From positions 2,394,514 to 2,458,513 of the forward strand of contig NZ_CP111108.1 of assembly GCF_026314295.1 (NCBI RefSeq): a stretch of DNA of 64,000 nucleotides, in the 5' to 3' direction. Position 1 is the first letter of the stretch, and the number at the start of each line of letters is the position of its first letter. The stretch is from Caproicibacterium sp. BJN0003. Its GTDB lineage: Bacteria; Bacillota; Clostridia; Oscillospirales; Acutalibacteraceae. A program made the translations under genes and the position numbers. The notes under the pieces are model-generated. The model ran no database searches and had not been told where the DNA came from. It worked only from the letters and a program-made list of their open reading frames with translations. This document shows positions 1 to 8,879 of this stretch, piece by piece.

Positions 1-626
1 TTCGGCGCCGCACCAAATCCTCCCCAATCGGGATCATAAATTTGTTGAAACCATTGGAAAGCACGTATAAATACTTCTGTATTAAGTTCAGCCGCCGGGC
101 GCTTTTTTGTTTCCTGCTGCTGCAGCTGCTGGACCGCATTTTCTCCCGATTCAATCAGTTTTTCTTGATCCGTTTTCCATAACTGCGAGATAGAAGTTAA
201 GAGGTCCAACAATCCCATATGCCCATACTGTGAAGCTTTGGGCAAATAAGTTCCGACCCAAAAAGGCTTTTGCTCCGGCGTCATGATAGCAGTCAACGGC
301 CATCCGCCGGCTCCATGGAACGCCACGCATACAGACATGTATACTGCGTCTATATCAGGGCGTTCTTCGCGGTCTACCTTAATCGAGATATAGTCTCGAT
401 TTAAGAGTTCTGCCACTTGTAAAGATTCAAAAGACTCATGAGCCATCACATGACACCAATGACAAGTAGAATAACCGATGCTTAAAAAGACAGGCTTATT
501 TTCCTCTTTTGCCTTTTGAAATGCCGCCTCTCCCCACGGAAACCAATTTACAGGGTTGTGGGCATGCTGCAACAAATAAGGCGATTTCTCGTGAATTAAC
601 TGATTGGTATATTCTTTGGCTGCCAT
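1..626 (-). CDS. Thioredoxin-fold DUF255 protein (YyaL family), C-terminal part beyond window
   Basis: Only the first 208 codons are present; the frame runs off the left edge without a stop, so the gene is cut by the window and not necessarily broken. The ATG at 626 follows an AGGAGTG ribosome site. The N-terminus carries the family's [14 protein letters not shown] stretch (about residues 15-28), a thioredoxin-like CHWCH motif at about residues 55-59, and the [10 protein letters not shown] and GGWPL motifs that follow it. Full-length relatives (YyaL/SPATA20) are about 600-700 residues, with a thioredoxin domain followed by a glycosidase-like helical barrel. The cellular role is not established; the CxxC suggests redox activity or a derived fold. 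The family call is firm, the function is not. Confidence 0.88.
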   Translation of the reverse strand, partial: MAAKEYTNQLIHEKSPYLLQHAHNPVNWFPWGEAAFQKAKEENKPVFLSIGYSTCHWCHVMAHESFESLQVAELLNRDYISIKVDREERPDIDAVYMSVCVAFHGAGGWPLTAIMTPEQKPFWVGTYLPKASQYGHMGLLDLLTSISQLWKTDQEKLIESGENAVQQLQQQETKKRPAAELNTEVFIRAFQWFQQIYDPDWGGFGAAP

Positions 627-717
627 AAATTGTCACTCCTAATAATCATAATATTATAAGTATTAACATGCCCATTTATTTAAAGTATCATGATAAAAAA
701 TCCTATTAAAGGATTCA

Positions 718-757
718 AAAAAGGGGCCTCACAGAAATTTTTCTGCAAGGCCCCTTT
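718..757 (-). terminator. Intrinsic terminator after the YfhO/glycosyltransferase operon
   Basis: A stem of about 10 bp pairs AAAGGGGCCT with AGGCCCCTTT around a short loop. It is followed on the minus strand by T residues and lies between the glycosyltransferase stop and the DUF255 gene. Confidence 0.75.
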
Positions 758-764
758 AATTAGT

Positions 765-1754
765 TTAAATCTTTTCATCTTTTCTCAATGGAATCTTTTG
801 TTCTTCTGTGTTATCGTCGAGAAGCGTTTCGATCTTAAAACGCGGACGTCCTTTTACTTCGCTGTAAATTTTACCGACATAAGTACCAACTACACCAAGG
901 CACAGCATCTGAATTCCTCCGAGCAGCCAGATAGAACAGACAATTGCCGTCCAGCCGGAAACAGCATTCCCTGTAAAGTGGGAAATCAGTGCATAAAGCA
1001 GTCCAAAAATACTCAAAACCGAAACCAAGATACCTAAGTTTGAAATGATTTTCAGCGGCTTTACGCTAAAAGAAGTGATCCCATCCACCGCGAACGAAAT
1101 CATCTTTTTCAGCGGATATTTACTCTCCCCTGCAAACCGCTCATGGCGATCGTAGTAGACATAATCACTCTTATACCCGATCAGAGGCACAATTCCGCGC
1201 AGGAAAAGATTAACCTCTTTATACTCGGAAAGCGCTTCCAATGCCCGGCGGCTCATCAAACGGTAATCTGCATGGTTAAACACAATATCTACGCCCAGCT
1301 TCTGCATGACCTTATAAAAGCCTTCGGCCGTCGTCCTTTTAAAGAAAGTATCCGTCTCGCGCTTATTGCGCACACCGTAAACCACATCACAGCCTTCCAG
1401 ATACTTTTGCACAAACTGCGGCAGAACATTTACATCGTCCTGCAAATCGGCGTCAAGACTGATTGCACAGTCCGCTACTTCTTTCGCTGTCATTAATCCG
1501 GAGAGCAGCGCATTTTGATGTCCGCGGTTATGAGAAAGCTTTAGCCCGCTCACCCAATGGTTTTCTTCATGATAGCTAGAAATCAGCTCCCACGTTTTAT
1601 CGCGGCTGCCATCATCTACAAAGAGCATTCGGCTCTTTTGGTCTGCTAATCCATGTTCTTCCATTCCTTCTAAAACTTTTGTCAGTTCTTTCACCGTCTC
1701 CGGCAAAACTGCTTCTTCGTTATAACATGGAATTACAAAATAAACCGTTGGCAT
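765..1754 (-). CDS. Membrane-anchored family 2 glycosyltransferase (GtrB/CsbB type)
   Basis: This 329-residue protein has a GT-A domain (residues 1 to about 225) opening with VYFVIPCYNEE, a DDGSRDKTW motif and the LDADLQDD metal/nucleotide-binding stretch. Two C-terminal hydrophobic segments (about 235-260 and 270-295) are typical of polyprenyl-phosphate glycosyltransferases such as GtrB, CsbB and YkcC. These move a sugar from a nucleotide sugar to undecaprenyl phosphate on the inner membrane face. The ATG sits 2 bases after the stop of the upstream YfhO-type gene and has an AAAGGAG site, so the two are co-transcribed and probably translationally coupled. In Bacillus subtilis a CsbB/YfhO pair glycosylates lipoteichoic acid; a similar role here is inferred from the pairing. 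The donor sugar cannot be read from the sequence. Confidence 0.88.
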   Translation of the reverse strand: MPTVYFVIPCYNEEAVLPETVKELTKVLEGMEEHGLADQKSRMLFVDDGSRDKTWELISSYHEENHWVSGLKLSHNRGHQNALLSGLMTAKEVADCAISLDADLQDDVNVLPQFVQKYLEGCDVVYGVRNKRETDTFFKRTTAEGFYKVMQKLGVDIVFNHADYRLMSRRALEALSEYKEVNLFLRGIVPLIGYKSDYVYYDRHERFAGESKYPLKKMISFAVDGITSFSVKPLKIISNLGILVSVLSIFGLLYALISHFTGNAVSGWTAIVCSIWLLGGIQMLCLGVVGTYVGKIYSEVKGRPRFKIETLLDDNTEEQKIPLRKDEKI

Positions 1755-1756
1755 TT

Positions 1757-4147
1757 TTAAACTCCTTTATCTAATTTTCTTTGTTGTTCGATCCATCTTT
1801 TCCTTTGACGACTGCGAAAAACATAAACCCCTAAAATTAAAAATCCTGCAATCGAAAGAAAAATGCCAATCTTCAAACCGGGTGTTTCATAATTAAATCG
1901 AATCTGTGCCTCACCGGCTGGTACTTTAACCGCCATAAACCCAACATTGACTTTTTCAATTTCAGCCGGTTGACCGTTTACGGTCACACTCCATCCGCTC
2001 TCATAGGGAACACTAAAGAAAATTAACCGGTCGGCATCCGATTGGGCAACCGCTGAAAATCCATTGTTATCGGTTGTAAACGATGTACAGGCTCCTGCCG
2101 CACGCTCGACGCAGTCTTTAAAATAGCTCTGCTGAGAGAAATCCGCCAGCTGAGGAGAATCCAAATGTGTAAGCCCGCTTTGCTCGGCAATGGCCGCCGC
2201 TTTATCATTTGGCAGGACAATCGCCTTTAAAAGGACCAGGCAACGCTGTGATTCTGAAAGTTCATTATATTCCGCGCGTGTGATGAATTTTTGATAACTG
2301 AACCCCATTGGAATAAAATATTCATTTTCATAAATATTGCTGCCGTTTTCGTTCGTAATATAAGTCCAGCCCGGCATGCGAGTTTGATTGGTTGCAGGAT
2401 CTACAAAATTCTGTCCGCGGGTAGTCGGGTCAAACAGCCAGCGACAGCTGGTAAAACTGCGCAGCGCATAAACTTTTGTATCCGGACGGCTGGCAACATC
2501 GCGCTTGACGCCGATCGTGGGATAAAAGTCCATCACGCTGCCCGGCACAATGCTGTGAAAAGCCTGTATGGTCGGCATCTGCCAATACATCGGCAGATTA
2601 TCCATTCCGTCATAAACATCGATCCGAGAAAAAATATCCGAATAGGGAAGATCGATGTCTTTTCCTCCATTTAAAGCATAGGGAATCAGTTCATTATGGG
2701 TATCATCGCCCTGCGTTTTCCCAGTTGTGATAAAGAACCAGCCATAAACAACCGAAATACAAGCGGTCCCAAAAATCGCCATTCTCATAAAGCGACGACG
2801 GTTTTTCCGATACTCATGGAAAATGAGGAGCAGCAAAAGCAGGCTCAACAGTGCAATCGCTACATACGGCCAGAATCGACTCGGATATTTTTCCAGCCCG
2901 TAGCTCCAAGTGGTTTCTTCCCCGCTGGTAACTTTCTTCACCATAAATCCAATCGGCAGTGAAATTCCCAGCGTGATGCCGATTGTCCACTTGATTGCTC
3001 TGAGCCAGTCCACATCGGAAAGCTCCAAACTATGCACAGTCGCAAGGCTCATCATCAGGGTGATCATATAAAACCAACGGGCATAATAACTGCTGTTAAA
3101 AAGTTGAAATGCGCTGTTGAGTACTGGCACCATTGTCATGAAAAAGAGAACAAGGAGCAGTGTTTTAAGCCAATTTTTCTTTTTTCTCTGTAAAAATGCA
3201 ATAACCCCGGTCATACTAAACAGCGGAAGCCACGCGCCGAGCGAAGCCCATTGGCTATTGGAATCCGGCGTAAAGTTCGCGCGGGCAGGAAGATCCGGAG
3301 GGAAGAAAAAGCAAGAAAGAATATGCAGATACCGCTGCTCATTATCATAAAGCAGCGCATACCACCCCTGCGAAGGGCTATCGACACGCGGATTCTGAAC
3401 AATGCAAAGGATAGTGGGCAAAAGGATCGCACAGGCACAAAGAACGCCCAAGACGGCCTCAAGTGCCAAAAATCCAAAGTCTCTTGCAGAAATCCGCCAA
3501 TCTTTTTGAAAGAATCGGAGCAGCCAATAAATCAAAAGGAAAGTGACCATTCCCACAAAGAAATAATAATTAATGAAAGCCGTAACAAAAACGAAGAATG
3601 CAAAGACGCCGCGCCTACGATGGTACATGTATTCGTCCAAAGACCACAGAAGCAGTGGGAAAAAGACGATTGCTTCATGAAAATGGTTGAAGAACACATT
3701 ATAAATGGCAAATCCGGAAAAAGCATACAGCATTCCGCCAAGGATCGCGCCTTCTGAGGAATGGACATATCGACGTATGTAAATAGAGCCATTCATTGCA
3801 GCGCAGCCAAATTTCAGGATATAAAGCGGCCCCATCAAATATGGCACCGCTTCGCTCGGGAATGGAATGGTCAGCCAAAAGAAGGGGCTCCCCAAAAGAT
3901 AAAAGCTATAGGAACCAACAAAATTAGCTCCAAGATCGGTTGTCCAACTCCATTTAACATTTCCGCTGCGAATCGCATCGTGGCACATTTGATAAAACGG
4001 CACTTGCTGTACATTAAAATCACCATAAAATAAAAAATATCCCTTATCATAAATGATAAATGGAAGAAAAAGCACTGCCGCCGTCAATATCCCATAGAGC
4101 AGCGCACGCAGAAGATAGGGCTTCTGTTCTAAACTCAAGCGCTTCAA
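1757..4147 (-). CDS. YfhO-family polytopic membrane protein (GT-C-like glycosyl transfer)
   Basis: About 796 residues with a dozen or more hydrophobic segments over the first 500 residues, then a large C-terminal extracytoplasmic domain and a final transmembrane helix before a basic tail. FYGDFNVQQVPFY near residue 35 is a YfhO hallmark, with an acidic residue in the first outer loop as in GT-C enzymes. The open frame extends up to an ATG at 4201, but the TTG at 4147 is preferred because GGGAGG lies 8 bases before it. YfhO proteins take a sugar from a polyprenyl-phosphate donor and add it to a surface polymer; the downstream GtrB/CsbB-type enzyme would make that donor. The acceptor is unknown. 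Confidence 0.85.
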   Translation of the reverse strand: MKRLSLEQKPYLLRALLYGILTAAVLFLPFIIYDKGYFLFYGDFNVQQVPFYQMCHDAIRSGNVKWSWTTDLGANFVGSYSFYLLGSPFFWLTIPFPSEAVPYLMGPLYILKFGCAAMNGSIYIRRYVHSSEGAILGGMLYAFSGFAIYNVFFNHFHEAIVFFPLLLWSLDEYMYHRRRGVFAFFVFVTAFINYYFFVGMVTFLLIYWLLRFFQKDWRISARDFGFLALEAVLGVLCACAILLPTILCIVQNPRVDSPSQGWYALLYDNEQRYLHILSCFFFPPDLPARANFTPDSNSQWASLGAWLPLFSMTGVIAFLQRKKKNWLKTLLLVLFFMTMVPVLNSAFQLFNSSYYARWFYMITLMMSLATVHSLELSDVDWLRAIKWTIGITLGISLPIGFMVKKVTSGEETTWSYGLEKYPSRFWPYVAIALLSLLLLLLIFHEYRKNRRRFMRMAIFGTACISVVYGWFFITTGKTQGDDTHNELIPYALNGGKDIDLPYSDIFSRIDVYDGMDNLPMYWQMPTIQAFHSIVPGSVMDFYPTIGVKRDVASRPDTKVYALRSFTSCRWLFDPTTRGQNFVDPATNQTRMPGWTYITNENGSNIYENEYFIPMGFSYQKFITRAEYNELSESQRCLVLLKAIVLPNDKAAAIAEQSGLTHLDSPQLADFSQQSYFKDCVERAAGACTSFTTDNNGFSAVAQSDADRLIFFSVPYESGWSVTVNGQPAEIEKVNVGFMAVKVPAGEAQIRFNYETPGLKIGIFLSIAGFLILGVYVFRSRQRKRWIEQQRKLDKGV

Positions 4148-4322
4148 AGGCTTAATCCTCCCTTTGCAAGAAATAATCGATACCGGAATATTATAGCACA
4201 TTTTAAAGGAAAAAAAAGTGTTGTTTCCGGGAAGCTTTTGTGAAAATCCGGGTCCTTTTCCTCTGCCTTTTTAGGCCAAAAGCATTGCCAAATCGGTTCC
4301 ATTGGTGGTACCATAAAAGCGC

Positions 4323-4342
4323 CCGCTTTAAGCGGAATTTTT
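4323..4342. terminator. Small hairpin with T-run before the YfbR-like gene
   Basis: CCGCTT-T-AAGCGG is a perfect 6-bp stem followed on the plus strand by AATTTTTT, just ahead of the TTG start at 4361. It could be a weak attenuator in the leader. No gene reads into it from the left on the plus strand, so its role is uncertain. Confidence 0.35.
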
Positions 4343-4360
4343 TCGACAGGAGGAATCCTT

Positions 4361-4969
4361 TTGTTCCATTTTTTTGCGATGCTTTCCCGTATGAAATATA
4401 TTCACCGCTGGGGTTTAATGCGTAACTCCCGCCCCGAAAATCTCTGTGAACACAGTTATGAAACCGCTGTTCTTGCTCATGCTCTCTGTCTTCTGCGCAA
4501 CCGGCGCTTCGGCGGTCATGTCAATCCGGAGAGGGCCGCTGCACTGGCGCTTTTCCATGACTGCACCGAAATTTTAACCGGGGATCTTCCGACGCCGGTA
4601 AAATATGGTAACCAAAAAATTCAATCTGCTTATAAAGAAGTCGAGCATGATGCCGCTGGAAGACTTCTTTCTCTTCTTCCAAAAGAGCTGCAGGGAGACT
4701 ACCGTACGCTCTTTCTGCAGGATGCTCCGGGAGATGAGGAACTGCGTCCGCTGGTAAAAGTTGCCGACAAGCTCAGCGCTCTCATCAAATGTACAGAGGA
4801 AACCGGAACCGGCAGTCTGGAATTTAGCACAGCAAAAGAAACGCTGCTCTCTTCGATTCACGCCATGCACCTGCCGGAAGCCGAAGCTTTTCTGGAGGAA
4901 TTTTTGCCAAGCTACCGACTCACACTGGACGAATTGGAATCCCCGGTAGAGGGCAATCCTCAAAATTGA
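4361..4969 (+). CDS. HD-domain 5'-deoxynucleotidase, YfbR-like
   Basis: This 202-residue protein matches the E. coli YfbR pattern throughout: FFAMLSRMKYIHRW, LMRN.RPEN.CEHS (first His of the HD site), the FHDCTEILTGDLPTPVKY block with the catalytic HD pair at about residues 66-67, and VKVADKLSA carrying the last metal-binding Asp. YfbR enzymes dephosphorylate deoxyribonucleoside 5'-monophosphates and take part in dNTP salvage, including the dCTP-to-dUMP route. The start is TTG at 4361, with GGAGG 7 bases upstream; the first in-frame ATG comes six codons later. The gene lies 41 bases before yaaO in the same direction and may be transcribed with it. Confidence 0.88.
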   Translation: MFHFFAMLSRMKYIHRWGLMRNSRPENLCEHSYETAVLAHALCLLRNRRFGGHVNPERAAALALFHDCTEILTGDLPTPVKYGNQKIQSAYKEVEHDAAGRLLSLLPKELQGDYRTLFLQDAPGDEELRPLVKVADKLSALIKCTEETGTGSLEFSTAKETLLSSIHAMHLPEAEAFLEEFLPSYRLTLDELESPVEGNPQN

Positions 4970-5010
4970 TTTTTAGAATTCCCTGCTTATTTCGAAAGGA
5001 GCTTTAAAGA

Positions 5011-6300
5011 ATGGCTGATTCTCCCTTTTATAACGCATTACGCCGTCATCTTTCTCTAGGACGGTCGTCTTTTCATACGCCCGGCCACAAAAACGCTTTT
5101 CTTCCAAAAGACCTGCTTTCTCTTGATTTAACGGAGCTGCCGGATACCGACAGTCTCTATGACGCCTGCGGCCCTATTCTGGAAGCCGAGCAGAACGCCG
5201 CCCATCTCTTTGGCGCAAAGCGAACCCTTTTTTCGAGCGACGGCTGCACACTCTGTATTCAAACGATGCTTCACCTCGCCTGTCCGGAAAAAGGCAAGGT
5301 TCTTTGTTCCCGCAGAATTCACCGCTCCGCAGTAAACACTATGGCTCTTTTAGGGCTGGAACCCGTATGGGTAAAGCCCCAAGAACTGCTGCTCTATCTA
5401 CAGTCTCCGGTACAGGTAAACGCCTGCTATGTGACCAGCCCGGATTATTATGGCAGAGTGCTCGATATTCCGGCTCTCGCAAAAGCCTGCAAAGAAAAGG
5501 GGATTCCGCTCCTTGTGGATAATGCCCACGGCTCTCATCTGGCCTTTACTAAGCCCGATCTGCACCCTCTTCATCTGGGCGCTTCGATGACCGCCGATTC
5601 CGTCCACAAGACGCTGGGTGTTTTAACAGGCGGTGCTCTGCTTCAAATTGGAGATGAGCAATTTTTAAAGAACGCCAAGAGCGCTATGGCACTTTTTGGC
5701 TCTACCAGTCCTTCTTATCCGATCATGGCAAGTATCGACCTCACTGTAAAATGGCTCTTTGAGCATCCGGATGCTTTTGGACCTGTAGAAGGATCTATCT
5801 TTAAACTAAAAGAGAAAGCCGCTTCTCTTTCGATCCCTTCGATCGGTGATGATCCAACCCGACTGACACTGGACGCTTCTTCCCACGGTTATTCCGGCGA
5901 AGAGCTTGCCGAGTTTCTGCGGAAAAATGGGGTCGAACCAGAAATGGCAGACAGCCGCTACTGTGTGCTGATCGCAACCCCGTGGAACCAACCGGAAGAT
6001 TTTGAGCGAGTCGAAAAAGCACTGAAATTGTTTTCAGAACTCCCTCAAAAAGAGACGCTCGCTTCGAATTCGGATCTGCCTCAATTAGAAGAGCTTCCAC
6101 CGGTCGTGCTGCCGCTTCGCGAGGCAGTCTTATCCGAAAATCACGAGCTTCCGGTAGAAGAATCGGTCGGCGCTATCTGTGCCGAGGCAGCTTGTCCCTG
6201 TCCGCCCGGAATTCCGATCGTCATGCCCGGCGAATTAATTCTGCCTGAAGCTGCTTCTCTTTTAAAGGACTATGGCTTTTCTACTGTAAAAGTGTTATAA
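5011..6300 (+). CDS. yaaO: PLP-dependent Orn/Lys/Arg decarboxylase family protein (YaaO-like)
   Basis: 429 residues with the family's FHTPGHK motif near the N-terminus, VDNAHGSH (PLP-binding Asp) and SVHKTLG carrying the Schiff-base lysine, then a shorter C-terminal domain ending in a PGIP..MPGE segment. It belongs to the group I decarboxylase-like set (arginine, lysine or ornithine decarboxylases) that act in the cytoplasm in polyamine or acid metabolism. At about 430 residues it is the short form like B. subtilis YaaO/SpeA, without the N-terminal receiver-like domain of E. coli LdcI or AdiA. It heads the yaaO-darA-holB-ricT series conserved in Firmicutes. The substrate cannot be told from the sequence. 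An AAAGGAG site precedes the ATG. Confidence 0.87.
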   Translation: MADSPFYNALRRHLSLGRSSFHTPGHKNAFLPKDLLSLDLTELPDTDSLYDACGPILEAEQNAAHLFGAKRTLFSSDGCTLCIQTMLHLACPEKGKVLCSRRIHRSAVNTMALLGLEPVWVKPQELLLYLQSPVQVNACYVTSPDYYGRVLDIPALAKACKEKGIPLLVDNAHGSHLAFTKPDLHPLHLGASMTADSVHKTLGVLTGGALLQIGDEQFLKNAKSAMALFGSTSPSYPIMASIDLTVKWLFEHPDAFGPVEGSIFKLKEKAASLSIPSIGDDPTRLTLDASSHGYSGEELAEFLRKNGVEPEMADSRYCVLIATPWNQPEDFERVEKALKLFSELPQKETLASNSDLPQLEELPPVVLPLREAVLSENHELPVEESVGAICAEAACPCPPGIPIVMPGELILPEAASLLKDYGFSTVKVL

Positions 6301-6353
6301 TATTACTAGGTTTTTTAACATAAATTTTCAGAGAGATACGGAGGGTATTTTAA

Positions 6354-6677
6354 ATGAAACTGATTCTGGCTATTGTGAGCAATGACGACGCCCCTGCAGT
6401 AAACCGCAGTCTAACCAAAGAGCGCTTTCAGGTGACAAAGCTCTCGACAACCGGCGGATTCTTAAAAGCGGGAAATACCACTCTTATGATTGGTACAGAC
6501 GACGATAAGGTTGATCATGTGATCAAGCTGATTGCTTCCCAGAGCAGCCGCCGCACGCAGCTTGTTCCCAGCGCTACCACGATGGACGTTGGCATGTACT
6601 CTTCCTTCCCCATCGAGGTTACAGTTGGCGGTGCGACCGTCTTTGTACTCGATGTAGATCGTTTTCAAAAGGTCTGA
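6354..6677 (+). CDS. darA: PII-like cyclic-di-AMP receptor DarA (YaaQ)
   Basis: A 107-residue single-domain protein matching DarA/PstA/YaaQ throughout: MKLILAIVSNDDA, the STTGGFLK.GN.T nucleotide-loop segment (about residues 35-48), IGTDDDKVD, and a beta hairpin ending in GGATVFVLDVDRF. DarA forms PII-like trimers that bind cyclic di-AMP; the downstream target is not well defined. It lies 53 bases after yaaO and 9 bases before holB, the same order as in B. subtilis except that tmk and yaaR are missing. CGGAGGG gives a strong start. Confidence 0.93.
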   Translation: MKLILAIVSNDDAPAVNRSLTKERFQVTKLSTTGGFLKAGNTTLMIGTDDDKVDHVIKLIASQSSRRTQLVPSATTMDVGMYSSFPIEVTVGGATVFVLDVDRFQKV

Positions 6678-6686
6678 GCAGCCTTT

Positions 6687-7541
6687 ATGAAGCTGCTTCT
6701 TCCGGAAAGCATCGGTTCCCAAAGGTTTCGGCAGGATTTAGAAGATGCTTTTGAAAACGGCCGATTCCCTCACGCAGTCCTTTTAGAGGGGACTTCGGAT
6801 TCTACACTGCCGATTGCAAAGCTGCTCGCCGCTGCCTGTGTCTGCACGGATGATACCGCGCGTCCATGCGGCCACTGCGCCGGATGCAAAAAGGCACTTT
6901 TGGACTGTCACCCGGATATTTCCCTGCTCTCAGGGGAAGGCGGTGCGCGGTCATTTCACAAAGAATCTATTACATTTCTGCGCTCCGATGCTGCAATTCG
7001 TCCTAACGAGGCTGCCTGCAAAGTCTATATTTTGGCAGACGCCCAAAATCTGAGCGAGCAGGCACAAAACGCGCTTTTAAAAACGCTGGAAGAACCGTTT
7101 TCTGCGGTCCAGTTCTTTCTGACTGCAGAAAATGCTTCTGCACTTCTGCCCACCATTCGTTCCCGCGTACAGACTTTCCGTCTGGAAGCAAAAATTTCCC
7201 AGCCGGATCCACTCAGCAAAACGCTCTGCGAAAAGATCTGTCATGGCGATGAATTTGGATTCTTGTGCGAATGTGCGCAGCTTTTTCGAGATAAACCCCA
7301 TACAGATACCATTTTTCATGATATGATCCTGCTTTTTCGGGATGCTTTGATCCTAAGATGCGGCGGAAAACCGCTCTGTGATATGGAAAGCGCAAAGCTT
7401 CTCTCTAAAGGGTTGACAAAAGCAAAGCTGTTCTCTTTTGTTCGCATTGCACAGGAAGAGCAGGATGCGCTGCACCGCAATGCAAATGTTCCTCTGTTGT
7501 TAACTCATTTTGCTTCTTTGATTTTTTCTGGGGAAGAATAA
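6687..7541 (+). CDS. holB: DNA polymerase III delta' subunit
   Basis: 284 residues with the delta'/DnaX-like layout. The N-terminal P-loop position is degenerate, as expected for delta' (LEGTSDSTLP instead of a Walker A). It has a four-cysteine zinc module C-x8-CGHCAGC (about residues 52-67), the VYILADAQNLSEQAQNALLK stretch, LEEPF, and TIRSR containing the delta' SRC-like arginine. The protein is the clamp-loader subunit that opens beta-clamp loading at the replisome. It starts 9 bases after darA and is followed by ricT, as in other Firmicutes. Confidence 0.9.
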   Translation: MKLLLPESIGSQRFRQDLEDAFENGRFPHAVLLEGTSDSTLPIAKLLAAACVCTDDTARPCGHCAGCKKALLDCHPDISLLSGEGGARSFHKESITFLRSDAAIRPNEAACKVYILADAQNLSEQAQNALLKTLEEPFSAVQFFLTAENASALLPTIRSRVQTFRLEAKISQPDPLSKTLCEKICHGDEFGFLCECAQLFRDKPHTDTIFHDMILLFRDALILRCGGKPLCDMESAKLLSKGLTKAKLFSFVRIAQEEQDALHRNANVPLLLTHFASLIFSGEE

Positions 7542-7610
7542 AATCGAGCATCTCAGCAGAAAACAATTTTTAAAAATTGATTCCGGTGATATCCGGAAAA
7601 AGGAGAATTT

Positions 7611-8492
7611 ATGGCCGAAGTAATTGGCATTCGCTTTAAAAATCAGGGAAAAATTTATTATTTTGACCCAGACGGACAAATTGTTCATCTGGGAGACATG
7701 GCAGTCGTAGAGACTACCCGCTGCACCGAATGCGGGGAAGTCGCCATGGAAAACCGACATATAGAGGATTCTCATGTGGTTCAGCCGCTTAAAAAGCTGA
7801 TTCGTATCGCCACAAAAGAGGATCTTGAACATCAGGAAGAAAACCATCAAAAAGAAAAGGTTGCTTTCGGAATCTGTGAGAAAAAAATTGCTGCTCACAA
7901 TCTTGAAATGAAACTGGTCGATGTTGAATATACTTTTGATAACAGTAAAATTCTTTTCTATTTTACTGCAGACGGCCGGGTAGATTTTCGTGAACTTGTC
8001 AAAGATCTGGCGAGTGTTTTCCGCACGCGGATCGAATTGAGACAGATTGGCGTACGTGACGAGGCTAAAATGTTAGGCGGTCTCGGAATCTGCGGCAGAC
8101 CATTCTGCTGCAGCCAATTTCTCGATGGATTTCAACCGGTTTCCATTAAGATGGCAAAAGAGCAGGGCCTTTCTTTAAACCCCACCAAAATCAGCGGGAC
8201 CTGCGGCAGACTGATGTGCTGTTTAAAGTATGAGCAGGAAGCCTATGAGGATCTTCTTCATTCCACCCCCTCTCAGGGAAGTTTGGTCGCAACACCGGAT
8301 GGACGCGGAATGGTTACCGGAGTAAATCTTCTCTCCGGAATCTTACAGGTTCATCTTGATTCTGCTGCTGCGGACGCCGCTTCGGTGGGATACTCTGTGA
8401 AAAACTGTAAAATGCTGCGCCCGCCGCTCCCCCGCCAAAAGCAAAAAAAGAACCCGCCAAAAGAGGATTCTTCCCCTGCAAAGGACGAATAA
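7611..8492 (+). CDS. ricT: PSP1-domain protein RicT (YaaT)
   Basis: 293 residues with a full PSP1 domain: VGIRFK-type start, VDVEYTFD.SKILFYFTADGRVDFRELVKDLA, RIELRQIGVRDEAKMLGG, and the cysteine-rich GICGRPFCCSQF and ISGTCGRLMCCLKYE motifs (about residues 162-220). RicT (YaaT) works with RicA and RicF in a complex that carries [4Fe-4S] clusters and stimulates RNase Y-dependent mRNA maturation; in B. subtilis it affects sporulation and competence. The C-terminal 30 residues are Pro/Lys-rich and probably disordered. It is the last gene of the operon before a terminator and a separately promoted ferredoxin. Confidence 0.92.
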   Translation: MAEVIGIRFKNQGKIYYFDPDGQIVHLGDMAVVETTRCTECGEVAMENRHIEDSHVVQPLKKLIRIATKEDLEHQEENHQKEKVAFGICEKKIAAHNLEMKLVDVEYTFDNSKILFYFTADGRVDFRELVKDLASVFRTRIELRQIGVRDEAKMLGGLGICGRPFCCSQFLDGFQPVSIKMAKEQGLSLNPTKISGTCGRLMCCLKYEQEAYEDLLHSTPSQGSLVATPDGRGMVTGVNLLSGILQVHLDSAAADAASVGYSVKNCKMLRPPLPRQKQKKNPPKEDSSPAKDE

Positions 8493-8524
8493 CAAAAAGG
8501 GCGAAAGCCGGCACTTTTTGTTAA
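8491..8524 (+). terminator. Terminator after ricT
   Basis: AACAAAAAG pairs with CTTTTTGTT around an inner GGC-GAAA-GCC hairpin immediately after the ricT stop, and further T residues follow. Confidence 0.75.
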
Positions 8525-8550
8525 ATTTTTGCTAATTTATGTATTGTACC

Positions 8551-8578
8551 TTGCTTTTTTAGAAATGTATGGTAGAAT
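8551..8578 (+). promoter_or_regulatory. Promoter of the ferredoxin gene
   Basis: TTGCTT (8551-8556) and TAGAAT (8573-8578) with a 16-base spacer, 36 bases before the ferredoxin ATG. It lies between the ricT terminator and the gene, so the ferredoxin is its own unit. Confidence 0.7.
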
Positions 8579-8614
8579 AAAACTAATTTAGAATTGAATT
8601 GGAGGTGGATCCCA

Positions 8615-8785
8615 ATGGCATATAAAATTACGGACGCTTGCATTTCCTGCGGCACCTGCGCTGGTCAGTGCCCGGTCGGAGCGATCTCTGAGGGCGACGG
8701 TCAGTTCGTTATTGACGAAGGTACCTGCATTTCCTGTGGTTCCTGCGCTGGCGCATGCCCTGTTGGTGCAATCGAGGAAGGCTAA
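8615..8785 (+). CDS. Clostridial-type 2[4Fe-4S] ferredoxin
   Basis: A 56-residue protein with two CxxCxxCxxxCP motifs in tandem halves: CISCGTCAGQCPVGAI (residues 9-24) and CISCGSCAGACPVGAI (38-53). Each three-Cys run plus the distant Cys of the other half builds one [4Fe-4S] cluster. The length and spacing are those of classical clostridial low-potential ferredoxin, the electron carrier for hydrogenase, pyruvate:ferredoxin oxidoreductase and similar enzymes. ATG at 8615 is chosen over an upstream in-frame start at 8594 because GGAGGTGG sits 8 bases before it and because MAYKITDAC is the standard N-terminus. It is flanked by its own promoter and terminator inside the ricT-trmN6 interval. Confidence 0.96.
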   Translation: MAYKITDACISCGTCAGQCPVGAISEGDGQFVIDEGTCISCGSCAGACPVGAIEEG

Positions 8786-8826
8786 TTTTCCGAGATCTTT
8801 CGGGTTGAGTCTTTCAACAGAATTTT

Positions 8827-8858
8827 TTTGAGGCGGAGCGAATAAGCCCCGCCTCAAA
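8827..8858 (+). terminator. Terminator after ferredoxin
   Basis: TTTGAGGCGG (8827-8836) and CCGCCTCAAA (8849-8858) form a perfect 10-bp stem with a 12-base loop, followed by TATTTTAT. It lies 22 bases before the trmN6 start. Confidence 0.8.
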
Positions 8859-8879
8859 TATTTTATACGGAGGTTTCTT

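Noticed and set aside
3251..3757. A 168-codon frame opposite the YfhO-type gene.
   Set aside because: It has no ribosome site or recognisable motif and overlaps a confident gene throughout.
4290..4345. TGGTACC-like stretch with a downstream hairpin before the YfbR gene, resembling a T-box antiterminator.
   Set aside because: Only about 150 bases separate it from the divergent gene, so there is no room for a specifier stem, and the rest of the T-box motif is missing.
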